Virus record (IMG/VR): IMGVR_UViG_3300021963_007890
Span: 1-64,000 of that record
Length of the DNA: 64,000 bases
Source: a virus
Reading direction: 5' to 3' (one strand)
The notes under the pieces were generated by a model. It had not been told where the DNA came from and searched no databases. It saw nothing but the letters and a program-made list of their open reading frames with translations. How positions within the stretch are numbered: position 1 is the stretch's first letter; each line of letters starts with the position of its first letter. A program made the translations under genes and the position numbers. Below, piece after piece: positions 24,249 through 32,968 of this stretch.

Positions 24249-25723
24249 TGACAGGGATTACTCAAATGGTTCTGACACAGTCAGAAACCATCGCAGGATA
24301 TAGAGGAAATCTGGCAAATAGCAATAGTTTAGTTTTTGGACAGAATGCTCCTGCTGCTTTGACAGCCACAGATGTAGCAACAATGTCATCTTTAAATCTA
24401 TCTGGTATCAATGCTATTAACACCAGTGCGTGGACTCTTCAATACTGGGTTAATCACAGCAATATTCAATTCAATGAAGGTATAGTCCATAACAATGGAC
24501 AAGCCATAGTAGGAAGCACAACAGTTATTGGCGGTCTAGCTATACTTCATGTAGAAAATGCTGTCTATGTCAATAACTATCTAATAACTAATGCTGAATG
24601 TATTTTACCTACTCAGGCTAGTGCTACACAGACTTGGCAAAGGGATGTGTGGTATAATGTAGTGGTGAGTAAAAATACAGCCGGACAGATAACATCTTGG
24701 ATAAATGGATATAGAACTGCTGCTGGCATAATAGAACCTGTACCAGGTAGCAATGTATCATACAACTTTCCTCCTATATTCATAGGTACCTGGAGAAATA
24801 CTTACGGAGTAGGAACAACAAACAACCTTATTGGAAAATTATATAATTTACAGTTAGTTGTTGGTAGAGCACTCTATGATTTTACTTCTACTCAAATAAC
24901 TGTAGCAGATAGATCTTATTCAGCATCTACTACAGGTACTTCAATGTTATTACTATCCAGAAGAGGACAGACCTTTATTGATTCAGCTGGTAACGCCACA
25001 TTATCACCTAGAGCAGGAACAGTAAATTTCAGTGCTTCTACGCCCTTTCACGATGAACCGCAAAAGTTTAGCATTAGGACTAGCTATAGTAGTCCCTTTC
25101 AAGACAGCAGAAGTGGTAGTTATTATTTCTTCGGTAGAAATTCTAGTTATGCTAGTTACATTATAGCAAATAATAAATTGTCTTTAGGTACAGGAGATTT
25201 TTGTATAGAATGGTTTGGTAATCTACAAAATATCGGTAGAACTCTAAGTACACCATGGTGGTTTGAAACCGGGGCAACGCCTATCATTGGGGTTAGGTTT
25301 GAAACAGCAGGATCTAATTCAGACGTGAAAGTTACTACTGCGGTAGGTACTTCTACATTGGCTACAATAGCTATCACCGGTTATGAAAAACAATGGACAC
25401 ACTGGGCCTTGGTTAGAATCAGTGGCTTACTTTATTTTTATAAGAATGGTGTTTTACAAAATGTAGGAGGTACAAGTTTTACAGATGATCTATCCAATAG
25501 TTCAGGTATATTTTATATAGGTAAAAAAGGATCAACAGCAGTTGACCAAGAAACATTTTATGGTTATATTACTAATTTAAGAATAGCAACTACCGGTACC
25601 TATACGGGAAACTTCACAACTCCTACCAACAGCCTATTACGACTACAGACTGCTAATTATTATAGTGGAACTAACACACAGGCGTTAGCTTCATATCAGG
25701 TACCACTTTTGATGGTGCCGTAA
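24248..25723 (+). CDS. tail-fibre-like protein with two LamG/concanavalin-type domains (491 aa)
   Basis: Two LamG-type jellyroll domains are recognisable. Domain 1 (~50-220) has WTLQYWVNHSNIQFNEGIV and RDVWYNVVVSKNTAGQITSWINGYR. Domain 2 (~285-470) has TGDFCIEWFGNLQ, WTHWALVRISGLLYFYKNG and GIFYIGKKGST...GYITNLRI. Such domains usually bind glycans or proteins on the host surface. The gene is translationally coupled to the cupredoxin-like fibre gene and probably encodes another part of the host-recognition apparatus. No catalytic motifs are seen. Confidence 0.75.
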   Translation: MTGITQMVLTQSETIAGYRGNLANSNSLVFGQNAPAALTATDVATMSSLNLSGINAINTSAWTLQYWVNHSNIQFNEGIVHNNGQAIVGSTTVIGGLAILHVENAVYVNNYLITNAECILPTQASATQTWQRDVWYNVVVSKNTAGQITSWINGYRTAAGIIEPVPGSNVSYNFPPIFIGTWRNTYGVGTTNNLIGKLYNLQLVVGRALYDFTSTQITVADRSYSASTTGTSMLLLSRRGQTFIDSAGNATLSPRAGTVNFSASTPFHDEPQKFSIRTSYSSPFQDSRSGSYYFFGRNSSYASYIIANNKLSLGTGDFCIEWFGNLQNIGRTLSTPWWFETGATPIIGVRFETAGSNSDVKVTTAVGTSTLATIAITGYEKQWTHWALVRISGLLYFYKNGVLQNVGGTSFTDDLSNSSGIFYIGKKGSTAVDQETFYGYITNLRIATTGTYTGNFTTPTNSLLRLQTANYYSGTNTQALASYQVPLLMVP

Positions 25724-25725
25724 CG

Positions 25726-25732
25726 GTAAATA
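25726..25732 (+). promoter_or_regulatory. late-promoter-like box (GTAAATA)
   Basis: GTAAATA within TAACGGTAAATA, 20 bases before the ATG at 25753. The same 12 bases recur before the gene at 26540. Confidence 0.45.
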
Positions 25733-25752
25733 TTAGAAATTAGGACACTAAA

Positions 25753-26451
25753 ATGGCATTAGACTTCCCCTCAAATCCAACTCCGGGTACTGTATATCAA
25801 GCACCTAATGATGTTCTTTATGTATTTGACGGAACAAAGTGGGTAGGCAGTGTTCAAGTTACTGAAATATCCTCAAATTTAATTCCAGCTGATGATTTAG
25901 CCTATGACCTAGGGGAAAATGTCTCAAGATGGCGAACTGTGTTCGCATCAACAATGACTCTATATGGCACACAGACCTCAACCTCAACCACCACAGGTGC
26001 TTTGGTTATTGCAGGAGGAGTAGGAGTAGGTGGTAGCTTATATGTAGGTGGGCCTGTTTACAGTCAAGGAATACGATTAACTGTTTTAGAAGAAACATTT
26101 GAAACAAAAAACACTGTCACAGGTGTCACCGTTCATGATTGTACAACAAATAGATTATTTTATCTAACCAATGTAAGTGGTAACTTTACCCCAAACCTAA
26201 CAAATTTAAATTTAGCCAGCGGAGAAGCAACTTCTATTTCTATTGTAGTCGTTCAAACATCTACAGCTAGATCAATAAGTGAAATTCAAATAGCAGGAAC
26301 TACCACAGGTGTAGTTCTATCGTGGCAAGGATCAATATCTGCACCTTCAGGTAATGCTTCAAGAACGGAAGTATTTACATTTAGAGTTCTTTGTACAGGT
26401 AGCAATGCCTATACAGTATTAGGAATGATGACCTCATTTGGAGGAGTGTAG
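25753..26451 (+). CDS. short tail-fibre protein (232 aa)
   Basis: N-terminus MALDFPSNPTPGTVYQAPN followed by VFDGTKWVG is a capping motif found on marine phage fibres. A DDLAYDLGENVSRWRTVF strand repeat and a GALVIAGGVGVGGSLYVGG segment follow; both are typical of trimeric beta-fibre shafts. The C-terminal half is a compact beta domain (TSISIVVVQTSTARSISEIQ). It has no enzymatic motif. The stop overlaps the start of a short ORF (TAGTG). Probably a virion fibre or fibre-tip component; no orthologue identified. Confidence 0.65.
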   Translation: MALDFPSNPTPGTVYQAPNDVLYVFDGTKWVGSVQVTEISSNLIPADDLAYDLGENVSRWRTVFASTMTLYGTQTSTSTTTGALVIAGGVGVGGSLYVGGPVYSQGIRLTVLEETFETKNTVTGVTVHDCTTNRLFYLTNVSGNFTPNLTNLNLASGEATSISIVVVQTSTARSISEIQIAGTTTGVVLSWQGSISAPSGNASRTEVFTFRVLCTGSNAYTVLGMMTSFGGV

Positions 26452-26558
26452 TGTTTGGAAATTTCAGCAAATCCTTCAGTTATGGTAAAAGAGGGCCCAC
26501 TAGTCCATATGGCATTGTTTTAACGGTAAATAGTAAATTATGCGAGCAACTGATATAA
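26451..26558 (+). CDS. possible 35-aa coupled peptide
   Basis: The fibre-gene stop TAG overlaps a GTG (TAGTG), giving an ORF with the sequence GNFSKSFSYGKRGPTSPYGI near its start, which looks non-random. It overlaps the next gene by 19 bases and contains that gene's late-type box. A similar TAGTG junction is used at 28949. Real gene possible but unproven. Confidence 0.3.
   Translation: MFGNFSKSFSYGKRGPTSPYGIVLTVNSKLCEQLI
26526..26532 (+). promoter_or_regulatory. late-promoter-like box (GTAAATA) 7 bases from ATG
   Basis: GTAAATA ends seven bases before the ATG at 26540, with no Shine-Dalgarno. Shares TAACGGTAAATA with the box at 25726-25732. Confidence 0.5.
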
Positions 26559-26839
26559 TTAGAGGTGTATTAGATCTTATTGATAAGATCGATTGCGGTA
26601 ATCAACCTACAGATTCCGATGCAATTGTTACAGGTGTTGACAATAATCGTTTTAAACAGATATTTGATTTACTCAGCCAAGAACACGAACAAATGTATAA
26701 CAATAGTCCTGCTGAACGTGTAGCTGGAATTGATTCTGTAACTGTAGATGCAGGCGGAGGCTGGAATGGTCCTAAAAATCCTGCTGATCACAGGGCTGAT
26801 AGTGTTAGCATGTATCCTAACTACCAAGCAAAGGAATAG
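26540..26839 (+). CDS. small conserved-type phage protein (99 aa)
   Basis: I do not recognise a function. The N-terminal half is helical (MRATDIIRGVLDLIDKIDC) and contains many acidic residues, followed by NRFKQIFDLLSQEHEQMYNN. The C-terminal tail is Gly/Asn/Pro-rich and probably unstructured. The MRA(T/S/R)-E/D start recurs in two other proteins here (29093, 53729). Late-type box seven bases upstream with no Shine-Dalgarno. It is followed by another small gene after two bases. Probably virion-associated from position. Confidence 0.6.
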   Translation: MRATDIIRGVLDLIDKIDCGNQPTDSDAIVTGVDNNRFKQIFDLLSQEHEQMYNNSPAERVAGIDSVTVDAGGGWNGPKNPADHRADSVSMYPNYQAKE

Positions 26840-26841
26840 CT

Positions 26842-27114
26842 ATGTCTGCGAATGGTATTTCTACTTTAACATATAAGGCTGATAGACAAACTACTAAATT
26901 AGCCAAGGCAAAAGCCAAACGTGAAGGCCGTACAGTGGCAGACGATGGTACAATAACAGGTGCTATAGATTCTACTAAACCTTATTATAGATCAAGAAAT
27001 ACACTTAACATAGGACAACTTCCTACAGTTTACACTGCTGGAGACAATGATACCAAAGATGTAACGAACAATCCAAATGTAGGTGGATTAGTTTATGGAA
27101 GGCCTTGGACCTAG
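26842..27114 (+). CDS. small basic phage protein (90 aa)
   Basis: Unrecognised. The N-terminus is basic and Lys/Ala-rich (KLAKAKAKREGRTVADDG). The remainder is Tyr/Asn/Gly-rich and looks disordered (PYYRSRNTLNIGQLP). It follows the previous gene with two bases between them. The next gene's ATG lies two bases after its TAG. Operonic with small virion-type proteins, so a structural or assembly role is possible. Confidence 0.55.
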   Translation: MSANGISTLTYKADRQTTKLAKAKAKREGRTVADDGTITGAIDSTKPYYRSRNTLNIGQLPTVYTAGDNDTKDVTNNPNVGGLVYGRPWT

Positions 27115-27116
27115 TA

Positions 27117-28475
27117 ATGCCTGTTGATAGGTATCTAAACACAGGGTCTAACTACGTTCATCCCAACGAAAGTAATCTCCTTAATATCCATAAGGCGATG
27201 GAGTATAATGCCGTTGGAGAACCTGTTCTTCGTGCCAATGTTAACTTAGTAGGGTCAGGTGAAGGATCAGGTGTTATTTCCAGCATAGACACTAAAGGTC
27301 GTCTCAAAGTTCAAACACAGGAAACAATATTTTTCAATACATTTCAATTTGGTAAAGAAACAGATGTTTGGGATGAATCAGCAGTTAATGGTGCTTCTGC
27401 TACATTTGATACCAGTGTAAGCCAGATTCGTATGGCCGTGACTAATCAGGTAGGATCTAAGGTAATACGTCAGACTCGTAATGTTCAACGCTATACACCA
27501 GGACGACAACAAACTATAGCATTTGCTGTTAGGCTACAAACTCCAGTAACTGGCATACGCCGTAGATTTGGAATGTTCGATGGCACTGACGGATTTTTCT
27601 TTGAAGACTGCGGAACTGTAGATGCTACCACAGGACTTCCACAATATGCCTGTGTGGTCATAAACAGTGACGGAGTCACTCCCACTGTGGAGCGTATATA
27701 TAGAGATCAATGGAACGGTGACAAATTAGATGGCACTGGACCTAGCGGTATTGTTGCTAATCCTACAGCGCAACAGTTGGTCATGATGGACTATGAATGG
27801 TATGGTGCAGGACATATAGTTTTTATGTTTGTGATTAACGGTTTGCCAAGGGTGATACATACTGTTCAAAACGGCAATAGGCTACAGGCTCCTTGGGCTA
27901 AAACACCTTTCTTACCTATTAGATTAGAAATAGAAAATCTTACAGGGGTAGCCGGAACTCACTACCTTTGGCAAGGTAGTAACAGTTTATTATCAGAGGG
28001 ATCTGTTCAAAAATTAGGTATCGCTGAAAGCATACTGACGCCTTTAGCGGGTATTAACATGCCTTTGTCCAACACCTTTTATCCTATAGTTAGCATTAGA
28101 TTAAAAAGCACGGCGCTGACAGGAATTATTCTACCTACTTTTTTCCAAGCAGGCACGGTGGATAACACAGATATCTATTATAAACTTGTTCGTAATGCCA
28201 CAGTAAATGGCACCTGGGTAGACCACCCTGACCCCAATTCTTTTTCGCAATATAACTATACCAGCACAGGCGCAATCACTGACGGCATTGATTTATCATC
28301 CGGTCTAATAACAGCAGGTGGCGGAGGAACTGGAATTAGGGTAGATGCAGACACGGTTTATCAAATAGGTAGAAGCAGTTTAGGAACTGTTAGCGACACT
28401 TTGACCTTGGCCATTGCTGCCAAGAACGCCAATAAAAATGCTGTTGCGTCAATGACTTGGATTGAACAGAGATAA
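27117..28475 (+). CDS. virion protein with domain shared with the 1046-aa protein (452 aa)
   Basis: The start is taken at the ATG at 27117, directly after the previous TAG; the upstream TTG (27105) lies inside the preceding gene. The central ~250 residues carry a beta domain with RRFGMFDGTDGFFFED, DKLDGTGPSG, a MMDYEWYGAGHI strand and a VIHTVQNGNRLQAPW region. The same order (RLGMFDSQNGFYFEYDG, DKMDGTGDSG, YIDYTWYGAGSIRW) is in the 1046-aa protein at 49785, so they are paralogues. No catalytic residues are apparent. The context of fibre genes suggests a virion structural or attachment component. Confidence 0.6.
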   Translation: MPVDRYLNTGSNYVHPNESNLLNIHKAMEYNAVGEPVLRANVNLVGSGEGSGVISSIDTKGRLKVQTQETIFFNTFQFGKETDVWDESAVNGASATFDTSVSQIRMAVTNQVGSKVIRQTRNVQRYTPGRQQTIAFAVRLQTPVTGIRRRFGMFDGTDGFFFEDCGTVDATTGLPQYACVVINSDGVTPTVERIYRDQWNGDKLDGTGPSGIVANPTAQQLVMMDYEWYGAGHIVFMFVINGLPRVIHTVQNGNRLQAPWAKTPFLPIRLEIENLTGVAGTHYLWQGSNSLLSEGSVQKLGIAESILTPLAGINMPLSNTFYPIVSIRLKSTALTGIILPTFFQAGTVDNTDIYYKLVRNATVNGTWVDHPDPNSFSQYNYTSTGAITDGIDLSSGLITAGGGGTGIRVDADTVYQIGRSSLGTVSDTLTLAIAAKNANKNAVASMTWIEQR

Positions 28476-28487
28476 AAAAGGAAACAT

Positions 28488-28949
28488 ATGAATAAAATTT
28501 TTGAAACTACGATAAAATTTACTTTGGTATTTGTTTTAGGTATTTCTTCTGGATTGGCCATAGCACAAAAAACACCTCAAGGTGTGACCTATGATGCTAA
28601 AATTGTTAGAGTAAATGATGGAGACACTGTGGTAATCGCAGCACCATTCTTGCCAGCACCGCTCAAACCAGAACTGGCAGTTAGAGTATTTGGTGTAGAC
28701 ACTCCTGAAAAAGGATTTAGAGCACAGTGTCCTCAAGAAGATCAGCGTGGACAGGCTGCTACAGCATTTACAAAGAAAGCAGTTGAATCCACGCAAAAGC
28801 ATCAGGTAGTGCTTTATGGATGGGACAAGTTTGGTGGTCGTGTCTTAGGTGATCTAATTCTTAACGGTGTAAGTCTAAGAGCAGAATTGATCAAGAATGG
28901 TTATGCCCGTGAATATTTCGGTGAAGCCAAGCAGAGTTGGTGTAACTAG
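28488..28949 (+). CDS. exported staphylococcal-nuclease-like (thermonuclease) protein (153 aa)
   Basis: A signal peptide (VFVLGISSGLAIAQ) precedes an SNase fold with the catalytic trio in register: R66, E74 (GVDTPEKG) and R118 (FGGRVLGDL). The calcium-type acidic residues D44/D46 (VNDGDTVV) and D71 are also present. SNases cleave DNA and RNA using calcium. Export would place it in the periplasm, possibly for nucleotide scavenging or degradation of incoming DNA (superinfection exclusion), which is inference. Two cysteines (C81, C152) could form a disulfide. The stop overlaps a small membrane ORF start (TAGTG). Confidence 0.85.
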   Translation: MNKIFETTIKFTLVFVLGISSGLAIAQKTPQGVTYDAKIVRVNDGDTVVIAAPFLPAPLKPELAVRVFGVDTPEKGFRAQCPQEDQRGQAATAFTKKAVESTQKHQVVLYGWDKFGGRVLGDLILNGVSLRAELIKNGYAREYFGEAKQSWCN

Positions 28950-29077
28950 TGCCTTGGTATATACATCTATATCATTTTATATGGTTAATAATTTGTCTTG
29001 CTTTGGGCCTATACATAAGTTATTGGATACCATTTCTGATTGTGGTAGCAATAGTGTTCTACGGAATGAAGTATTAA
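28949..29077 (+). CDS. 42-aa membrane protein coupled to the SNase gene
   Basis: A GTG start overlaps the SNase stop (TAGTG). The product is almost entirely hydrophobic with two membrane segments (HFIWLIICLALGLYISYW; PFLIVVAIVFYG). The last codons (MKY, stop) abut the late-type box of the next gene. Its coding density and translational coupling argue that it is real. Function unknown; it could be a small anti-superinfection or envelope factor. Confidence 0.55.
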   Translation: MPWYIHLYHFIWLIICLALGLYISYWIPFLIVVAIVFYGMKY

Positions 29078-29085
29078 TATAAATA
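29078..29085 (+). promoter_or_regulatory. late-promoter-like box TATAAATA 7 bases from ATG
   Basis: Perfect TATAAATA ending seven bases before the ATG at 29093; no Shine-Dalgarno. Confidence 0.6.
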
Positions 29086-29092
29086 CCTTATT

Positions 29093-29344
29093 ATGAGAGC
29101 AAGAGAATTTGTAATAAATGTTCCTATAACCATAAAAATTAATGGTGACGGAGATCCAGAATTAGATATGGGTCAAAACAAGGACAAGCCCGCAGATCCA
29201 ACACAATTAAAACAAGATCCTGTAATGGTTCCACCACTACAGCAGCAGATTGAACTACAAAAAGCCGAAGCAGGTAAATTAAGTCCTGTTATAGCAGATC
29301 TAACACAAGACGAAGTAGATCCAGAAACAAAACAACTGCCTTAA
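29093..29344 (+). CDS. small acidic phage protein (83 aa)
   Basis: Starts MRAREFVINVPITIKING, then a Gln/Asp/Pro-rich, probably disordered tail (MVPPLQQQIELQKAEAGKL). Unrecognised. It lies 22 bases upstream of the collagen-like fibre gene, with a leaderless-type start. A chaperone or attachment role for the fibre is conceivable from position but has no direct support. Confidence 0.55.
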   Translation: MRAREFVINVPITIKINGDGDPELDMGQNKDKPADPTQLKQDPVMVPPLQQQIELQKAEAGKLSPVIADLTQDEVDPETKQLP

Positions 29345-29366
29345 AGGGCCCTAAAGGACACGCCCT

Positions 29367-32300
29367 ATGCCTATACGTAAGATAGAATCAGGCAGGATAA
29401 TAACAGTACAATCAAGCCAATGGGTAGGCCCATACGGAACTATTTGGTATGACGAAACACTAGGCGATCTACGCATAGGTGACGATGTAACACCTGGTGG
29501 TAGGCTTATCAGTTTTGGAGGTGGTGGCGCCGCAACTGATCTTACAGCAGTTACCACAAATATATTACCAGCTAATACACTTACTGGTATATTAAACATA
29601 GGAAGTCCGACTAATCCGTGGAATACTCTTTATCTAAGCTCTAGCAGTTTTGTACTAGGTGGCAATACAGTAGCGGTAATTGGCGGAGGAATTTACGTTA
29701 ACGGGAGCCTTGTTACAGGCAGTGTAGGCCCCCAAGGACCTCAAGGCGTAGCAGGACCTACAGGACCATCTGGTCCAAGTGGCGCAGCTTCTACAATACC
29801 AGGCCCTAGAGGTCCGCAGGGGCCACAGGGCATCCAAGGACTACAAGGAGTACAAGGACCTACTGGTCCACAAGGAGATATAGGACCGCAAGGACCGCAA
29901 GGAGTTACGGGACCACAAGGACCTCAAGGAGTTACGGGACCACAAGGACCCCAAGGAGTACAAGGACCTACTGGTCCACAAGGAGATATAGGGCCGCAAG
30001 GACCGCAAGGCATAACAGGACCAATTGGAGTACAAGGACCACAAGGACCACAAGGAGTACAAGGACCACAGGGTATTACCGGACCAATTGGACCTCAAGG
30101 ACCCCAAGGACCACAGGGCGTTACTGGCCCGCAAGGACCACAGGGCGTTACTGGCCCGCAAGGACCACAAGGCGTAACCGGACCTCAGGGACCACAAGGC
30201 GTAACCGGACCTCAGGGACCTTCAGGACCACAGGGAGATACAGGACCACAAGGACCACAGGGTGTCATAGGTCCACAAGGACCGAGTGGTCCTAAAGGAA
30301 ATGATGGCTCTAGTGTAACTATTGTAGGAACTACTTCTACGCAAGGTGGGTTGCCATATCCGTACGGGGGGAACACTGGCGATGGTTATATCACATCGTC
30401 TGATGGACATTTATGGATATATGGATCGGGAACTTGGACTGATGTAGGGACTATTGTAGGTCCTGTCGGTGCCCAAGGACCCCAAGGAGTTCAAGGACCC
30501 CAAGGAGTTCAAGGGCCCCAAGGACCCCAAGGAGTTCAGGGACCACAAGGTGTACAAGGACCCCAGGGACCCCAAGGCGTACAAGGGCCCCAAGGACCAC
30601 AAGGACCTCAGGGCGTCACAGGGCCACAAGGACCTCAGGGCGTCACAGGGCCACAAGGACCTCAGGGAGTCCCTGGGCAAAGTTCTAGTATTTTCAATTA
30701 TAAGGCTAATACAAACGCAACTACCAATGATCCAGGTAGTGGATACATTTTATGGAATAATACTACTCAGCAATCTGCCAGTAGAATACATATTAATCAT
30801 ATTACTAACGATAATATCGATGTAGAATATCTTTTAGGATTTTTACAGCCTAATGATACGATCAGAGTACAAGATGACAATGTAAGTGAAAATTATCAAA
30901 ATTGGACGGTAACTGGTACTGTAACGATTAATACAGGCAGTTATATATCTATTCCTGTCAGTTTAACCACTAGTAGTTATTCTTTTTCAAATAATCAAAC
31001 ATTAGTCTTAATTGTAACTTATCCTGGTCCAATTGGACCTCAGGGACCACAAGGAGTAACTGGACCACAAGGACCCCAAGGCGTCACAGGACCGCAAGGA
31101 CCCCAAGGCGTCACAGGACCGCAAGGACCGCAGGGACCACAAGGAGTAACTGGACCCCAAGGACCCCAAGGAGTAACTGGACCCCAAGGACCCCAAGGAG
31201 TAACTGGACCACAAGGACCCCAAGGAGTAACTGGACCCCAAGGACCTAAAGGAGATACAGGACCCACAGGTCCATCTGGACAATTTGGTGGTGCTGCTTT
31301 TGATTATACTTTTGATTCAGGAACTTCAAATTCAGATCCAGGATCAGGACGCATACGATTTAATAATATTAATTTAGGTCTCGCTGACCATTTGTATATT
31401 GATGATGAGCAAGATGGTCCAATAGATATTCAAATATATCTTAGGTCAATTGACGATAGTACCAGTGCTATTAAAGGTCATTTTAAAGTAAGTTTAAAAT
31501 CTGATGCTAATAGTTTTGTCTACTATGCTATTAATTCTCTTGTAGAAAATACTGGATATTTTGATGTATCTTGTTCTTTCCTAAGTGGTAGTGTTCCAGA
31601 TTTTACCAATAATGATGATATAGTTATAACATTTGCTAGAACGGGTGACAAGGGTGATACTGGATCTATAGGACCCCAGGGACCCCAGGGACCCCAGGGA
31701 GTACAAGGACCACAAGGTGTTCAGGGACCTCAGGGACCGCAAGGTATAACTGGACCCCAAGGACCTCAGGGCGTACAAGGACCCCAAGGACCTCAGGGTG
31801 TTCAAGGACCGACTGGACCCCAAGGACCTCAGGGTGTTCAAGGAACCCAGGGGGTTCAAGGACCTCAGGGACCACAAGGTATAACTGGACCAATTGGTCC
31901 ACAAGGTCCCCAAGGCGTAACTGGACCACAGGGACCGCAAGGTGTACAAGGACCACAGGGCGTACAGGGACCTACTGGACCTGAAGGACCACAGGGTGTT
32001 ACTGGCCCACAGGGCGTTACTGGCCCGCAAGGACCGCAGGGCGTTACTGGCCCGCAAGGACCACAAGGAGTAACTGGCCCGCAAGGACCAGAAGGAGTTC
32101 AGGGACCGCAAGGCGTAACTGGACCACAAGGCCCACAAGGCGTAACTGGACCAGAAGGACCTACCGGACCACAAGGTATAAAAGGCGATACTGGTACATT
32201 AGAGGTAAGCCTAATTACCATAGGCAATACTATAACGAATACTGTAACAAATGTTACAGCACTAAGGTTTGATAGTGACAGTGGTTTTGACCTTATTAAT

Positions 32301-32906
32301 CTAGGTGGCGGTGCTGCTAAAGTACAACTAAATTCTACATTTAAGTATTGGAATGTTGATGGTAATCCAGGACTTACAGCAGAAGGATTAGATACTGTTA
32401 ATTTTATTGCCAGCACAGGCACTAGAATAATTGCTATAACTAGCGGAACTAATAAATCTATTACTTTTGCCGTCAAACCTGCAACTACATCTACCTTAGG
32501 AGGTATCAAGGTTGGATCTGGTTTAGCTATCACTACAGATGGTACCCTGAGTGCTACTGGCGGTGGTGGCGGTGGTGTAGCTTCAGGCGTTATAAGAACC
32601 TTTAATATTTTAGGAGAATTTTGGAGTCCAGTGGCGGGCACCGCTGCTTATTTTGTAACTAGCGAAACTACATTAAGAAGTGTAAATCTAACTAATGGCA
32701 CGGGCACAGTTGAACAAGATTTAATGGCAGGATTATATAGAAATGGTGCATTGATTGGTTTTTATATTCTACCAGCAGGCTACCAAAATTATTGGATAAA
32801 TACCCCATCAACTACACTTTATGTAAATGATAGACTGACTGTGAGTATGGTTGCTGGAAAAGGTAATAACTTTACAATGGCTCTATTAAACATAGAGAAA
32901 ATATAA
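29367..32906 (+). CDS. giant collagen-like tail fibre (1179 aa)
   Basis: Four blocks of Gly-X-Y triplets, mostly GPQGPQGV(T/Q)G, make up roughly half of the protein. The order is: N-terminal fibre cap with [19 protein letters not shown] and [16 protein letters not shown]; collagen block 1 (~120-312); a short [14 protein letters not shown] module; block 2 (~365-438); globular domain 1 (~440-550, [11 protein letters not shown]); block 3 (~552-638); globular domain 2 (~640-758, [11 protein letters not shown], homologous to domain 1); block 4 (~760-942); and a beta C-terminus ending in [13 protein letters not shown] and [11 protein letters not shown]. Collagen triplets form trimeric rods in phage fibres. 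The repeat DNA is GC-rich relative to its surroundings and prone to slippage. Virion attachment fibre, inferred with good confidence. Confidence 0.85.
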   Translation: MPIRKIESGRIITVQSSQWVGPYGTIWYDETLGDLRIGDDVTPGGRLISFGGGGAATDLTAVTTNILPANTLTGILNIGSPTNPWNTLYLSSSSFVLGGNTVAVIGGGIYVNGSLVTGSVGPQGPQGVAGPTGPSGPSGAASTIPGPRGPQGPQGIQGLQGVQGPTGPQGDIGPQGPQGVTGPQGPQGVTGPQGPQGVQGPTGPQGDIGPQGPQGITGPIGVQGPQGPQGVQGPQGITGPIGPQGPQGPQGVTGPQGPQGVTGPQGPQGVTGPQGPQGVTGPQGPSGPQGDTGPQGPQGVIGPQGPSGPKGNDGSSVTIVGTTSTQGGLPYPYGGNTGDGYITSSDGHLWIYGSGTWTDVGTIVGPVGAQGPQGVQGPQGVQGPQGPQGVQGPQGVQGPQGPQGVQGPQGPQGPQGVTGPQGPQGVTGPQGPQGVPGQSSSIFNYKANTNATTNDPGSGYILWNNTTQQSASRIHINHITNDNIDVEYLLGFLQPNDTIRVQDDNVSENYQNWTVTGTVTINTGSYISIPVSLTTSSYSFSNNQTLVLIVTYPGPIGPQGPQGVTGPQGPQGVTGPQGPQGVTGPQGPQGPQGVTGPQGPQGVTGPQGPQGVTGPQGPQGVTGPQGPKGDTGPTGPSGQFGGAAFDYTFDSGTSNSDPGSGRIRFNNINLGLADHLYIDDEQDGPIDIQIYLRSIDDSTSAIKGHFKVSLKSDANSFVYYAINSLVENTGYFDVSCSFLSGSVPDFTNNDDIVITFARTGDKGDTGSIGPQGPQGPQGVQGPQGVQGPQGPQGITGPQGPQGVQGPQGPQGVQGPTGPQGPQGVQGTQGVQGPQGPQGITGPIGPQGPQGVTGPQGPQGVQGPQGVQGPTGPEGPQGVTGPQGVTGPQGPQGVTGPQGPQGVTGPQGPEGVQGPQGVTGPQGPQGVTGPEGPTGPQGIKGDTGTLEVSLITIGNTITNTVTNVTALRFDSDSGFDLINLGGGAAKVQLNSTFKYWNVDGNPGLTAEGLDTVNFIASTGTRIIAITSGTNKSITFAVKPATTSTLGGIKVGSGLAITTDGTLSATGGGGGGVASGVIRTFNILGEFWSPVAGTAAYFVTSETTLRSVNLTNGTGTVEQDLMAGLYRNGALIGFYILPAGYQNYWINTPSTTLYVNDRLTVSMVAGKGNNFTMALLNIEKI
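29725..30305 (+). repeat. collagen-like Gly-X-Y repeat block 1
   Basis: About 190 codons of mainly GGA-CCA-CAA-GGA-CC(A/G) units, with embedded GDIGPQG and GVTGPQG variants. It encodes a triple-helical rod within the 29367 fibre. Confidence 0.85.
30460..30680 (+). repeat. collagen-like repeat block 2
   Basis: About 70 Gly-X-Y codons of the same family, between a short non-collagen module and globular domain 1. Confidence 0.85.
31025..31285 (+). repeat. collagen-like repeat block 3
   Basis: Short block of GVTGPQGPQ units between globular domains 1 and 2. Confidence 0.8.
31650..32195 (+). repeat. collagen-like repeat block 4
   Basis: Longer block with GPQGPQGV units and an irregular GTQGVQG interruption, leading to the C-terminal beta domain. 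Confidence 0.85.
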
Positions 32907-32913
32907 GAAAGTT

Positions 32914-32921
32914 TATAAATA
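32914..32921 (+). promoter_or_regulatory. late-promoter-like box TATAAATA
   Basis: Perfect consensus 47 bases upstream of the ATG at 32969. The leader carries an AGGAGA ribosome-binding site, so this gene is of the leadered class. Confidence 0.6.
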
Positions 32922-32968
32922 AGATGAATAAAATAGGTTTCCAGATCGGAAAATTAGGAGAAATTTAA

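Noticed and set aside
28897-29082. ORF 28897-29082 overlapping the SNase end
   Set aside because: It reads an alternative frame with poor composition; the GTG frame from 28949 gives a coherent two-TM peptide coupled to the stop.
30411-32174. Long minus-strand ORFs across the collagen repeats
   Set aside because: They are the complements of Gly-Pro-Gln codon repeats and give low-complexity Leu/Trp/Ser-rich sequences; the plus-strand frame is continuous and has known collagen features.
29725-32195. CRISPR-like repetition in the collagen blocks
   Set aside because: Periodicity is in-frame Gly-X-Y coding with no unique spacers or fixed repeat length; no cas genes are nearby.
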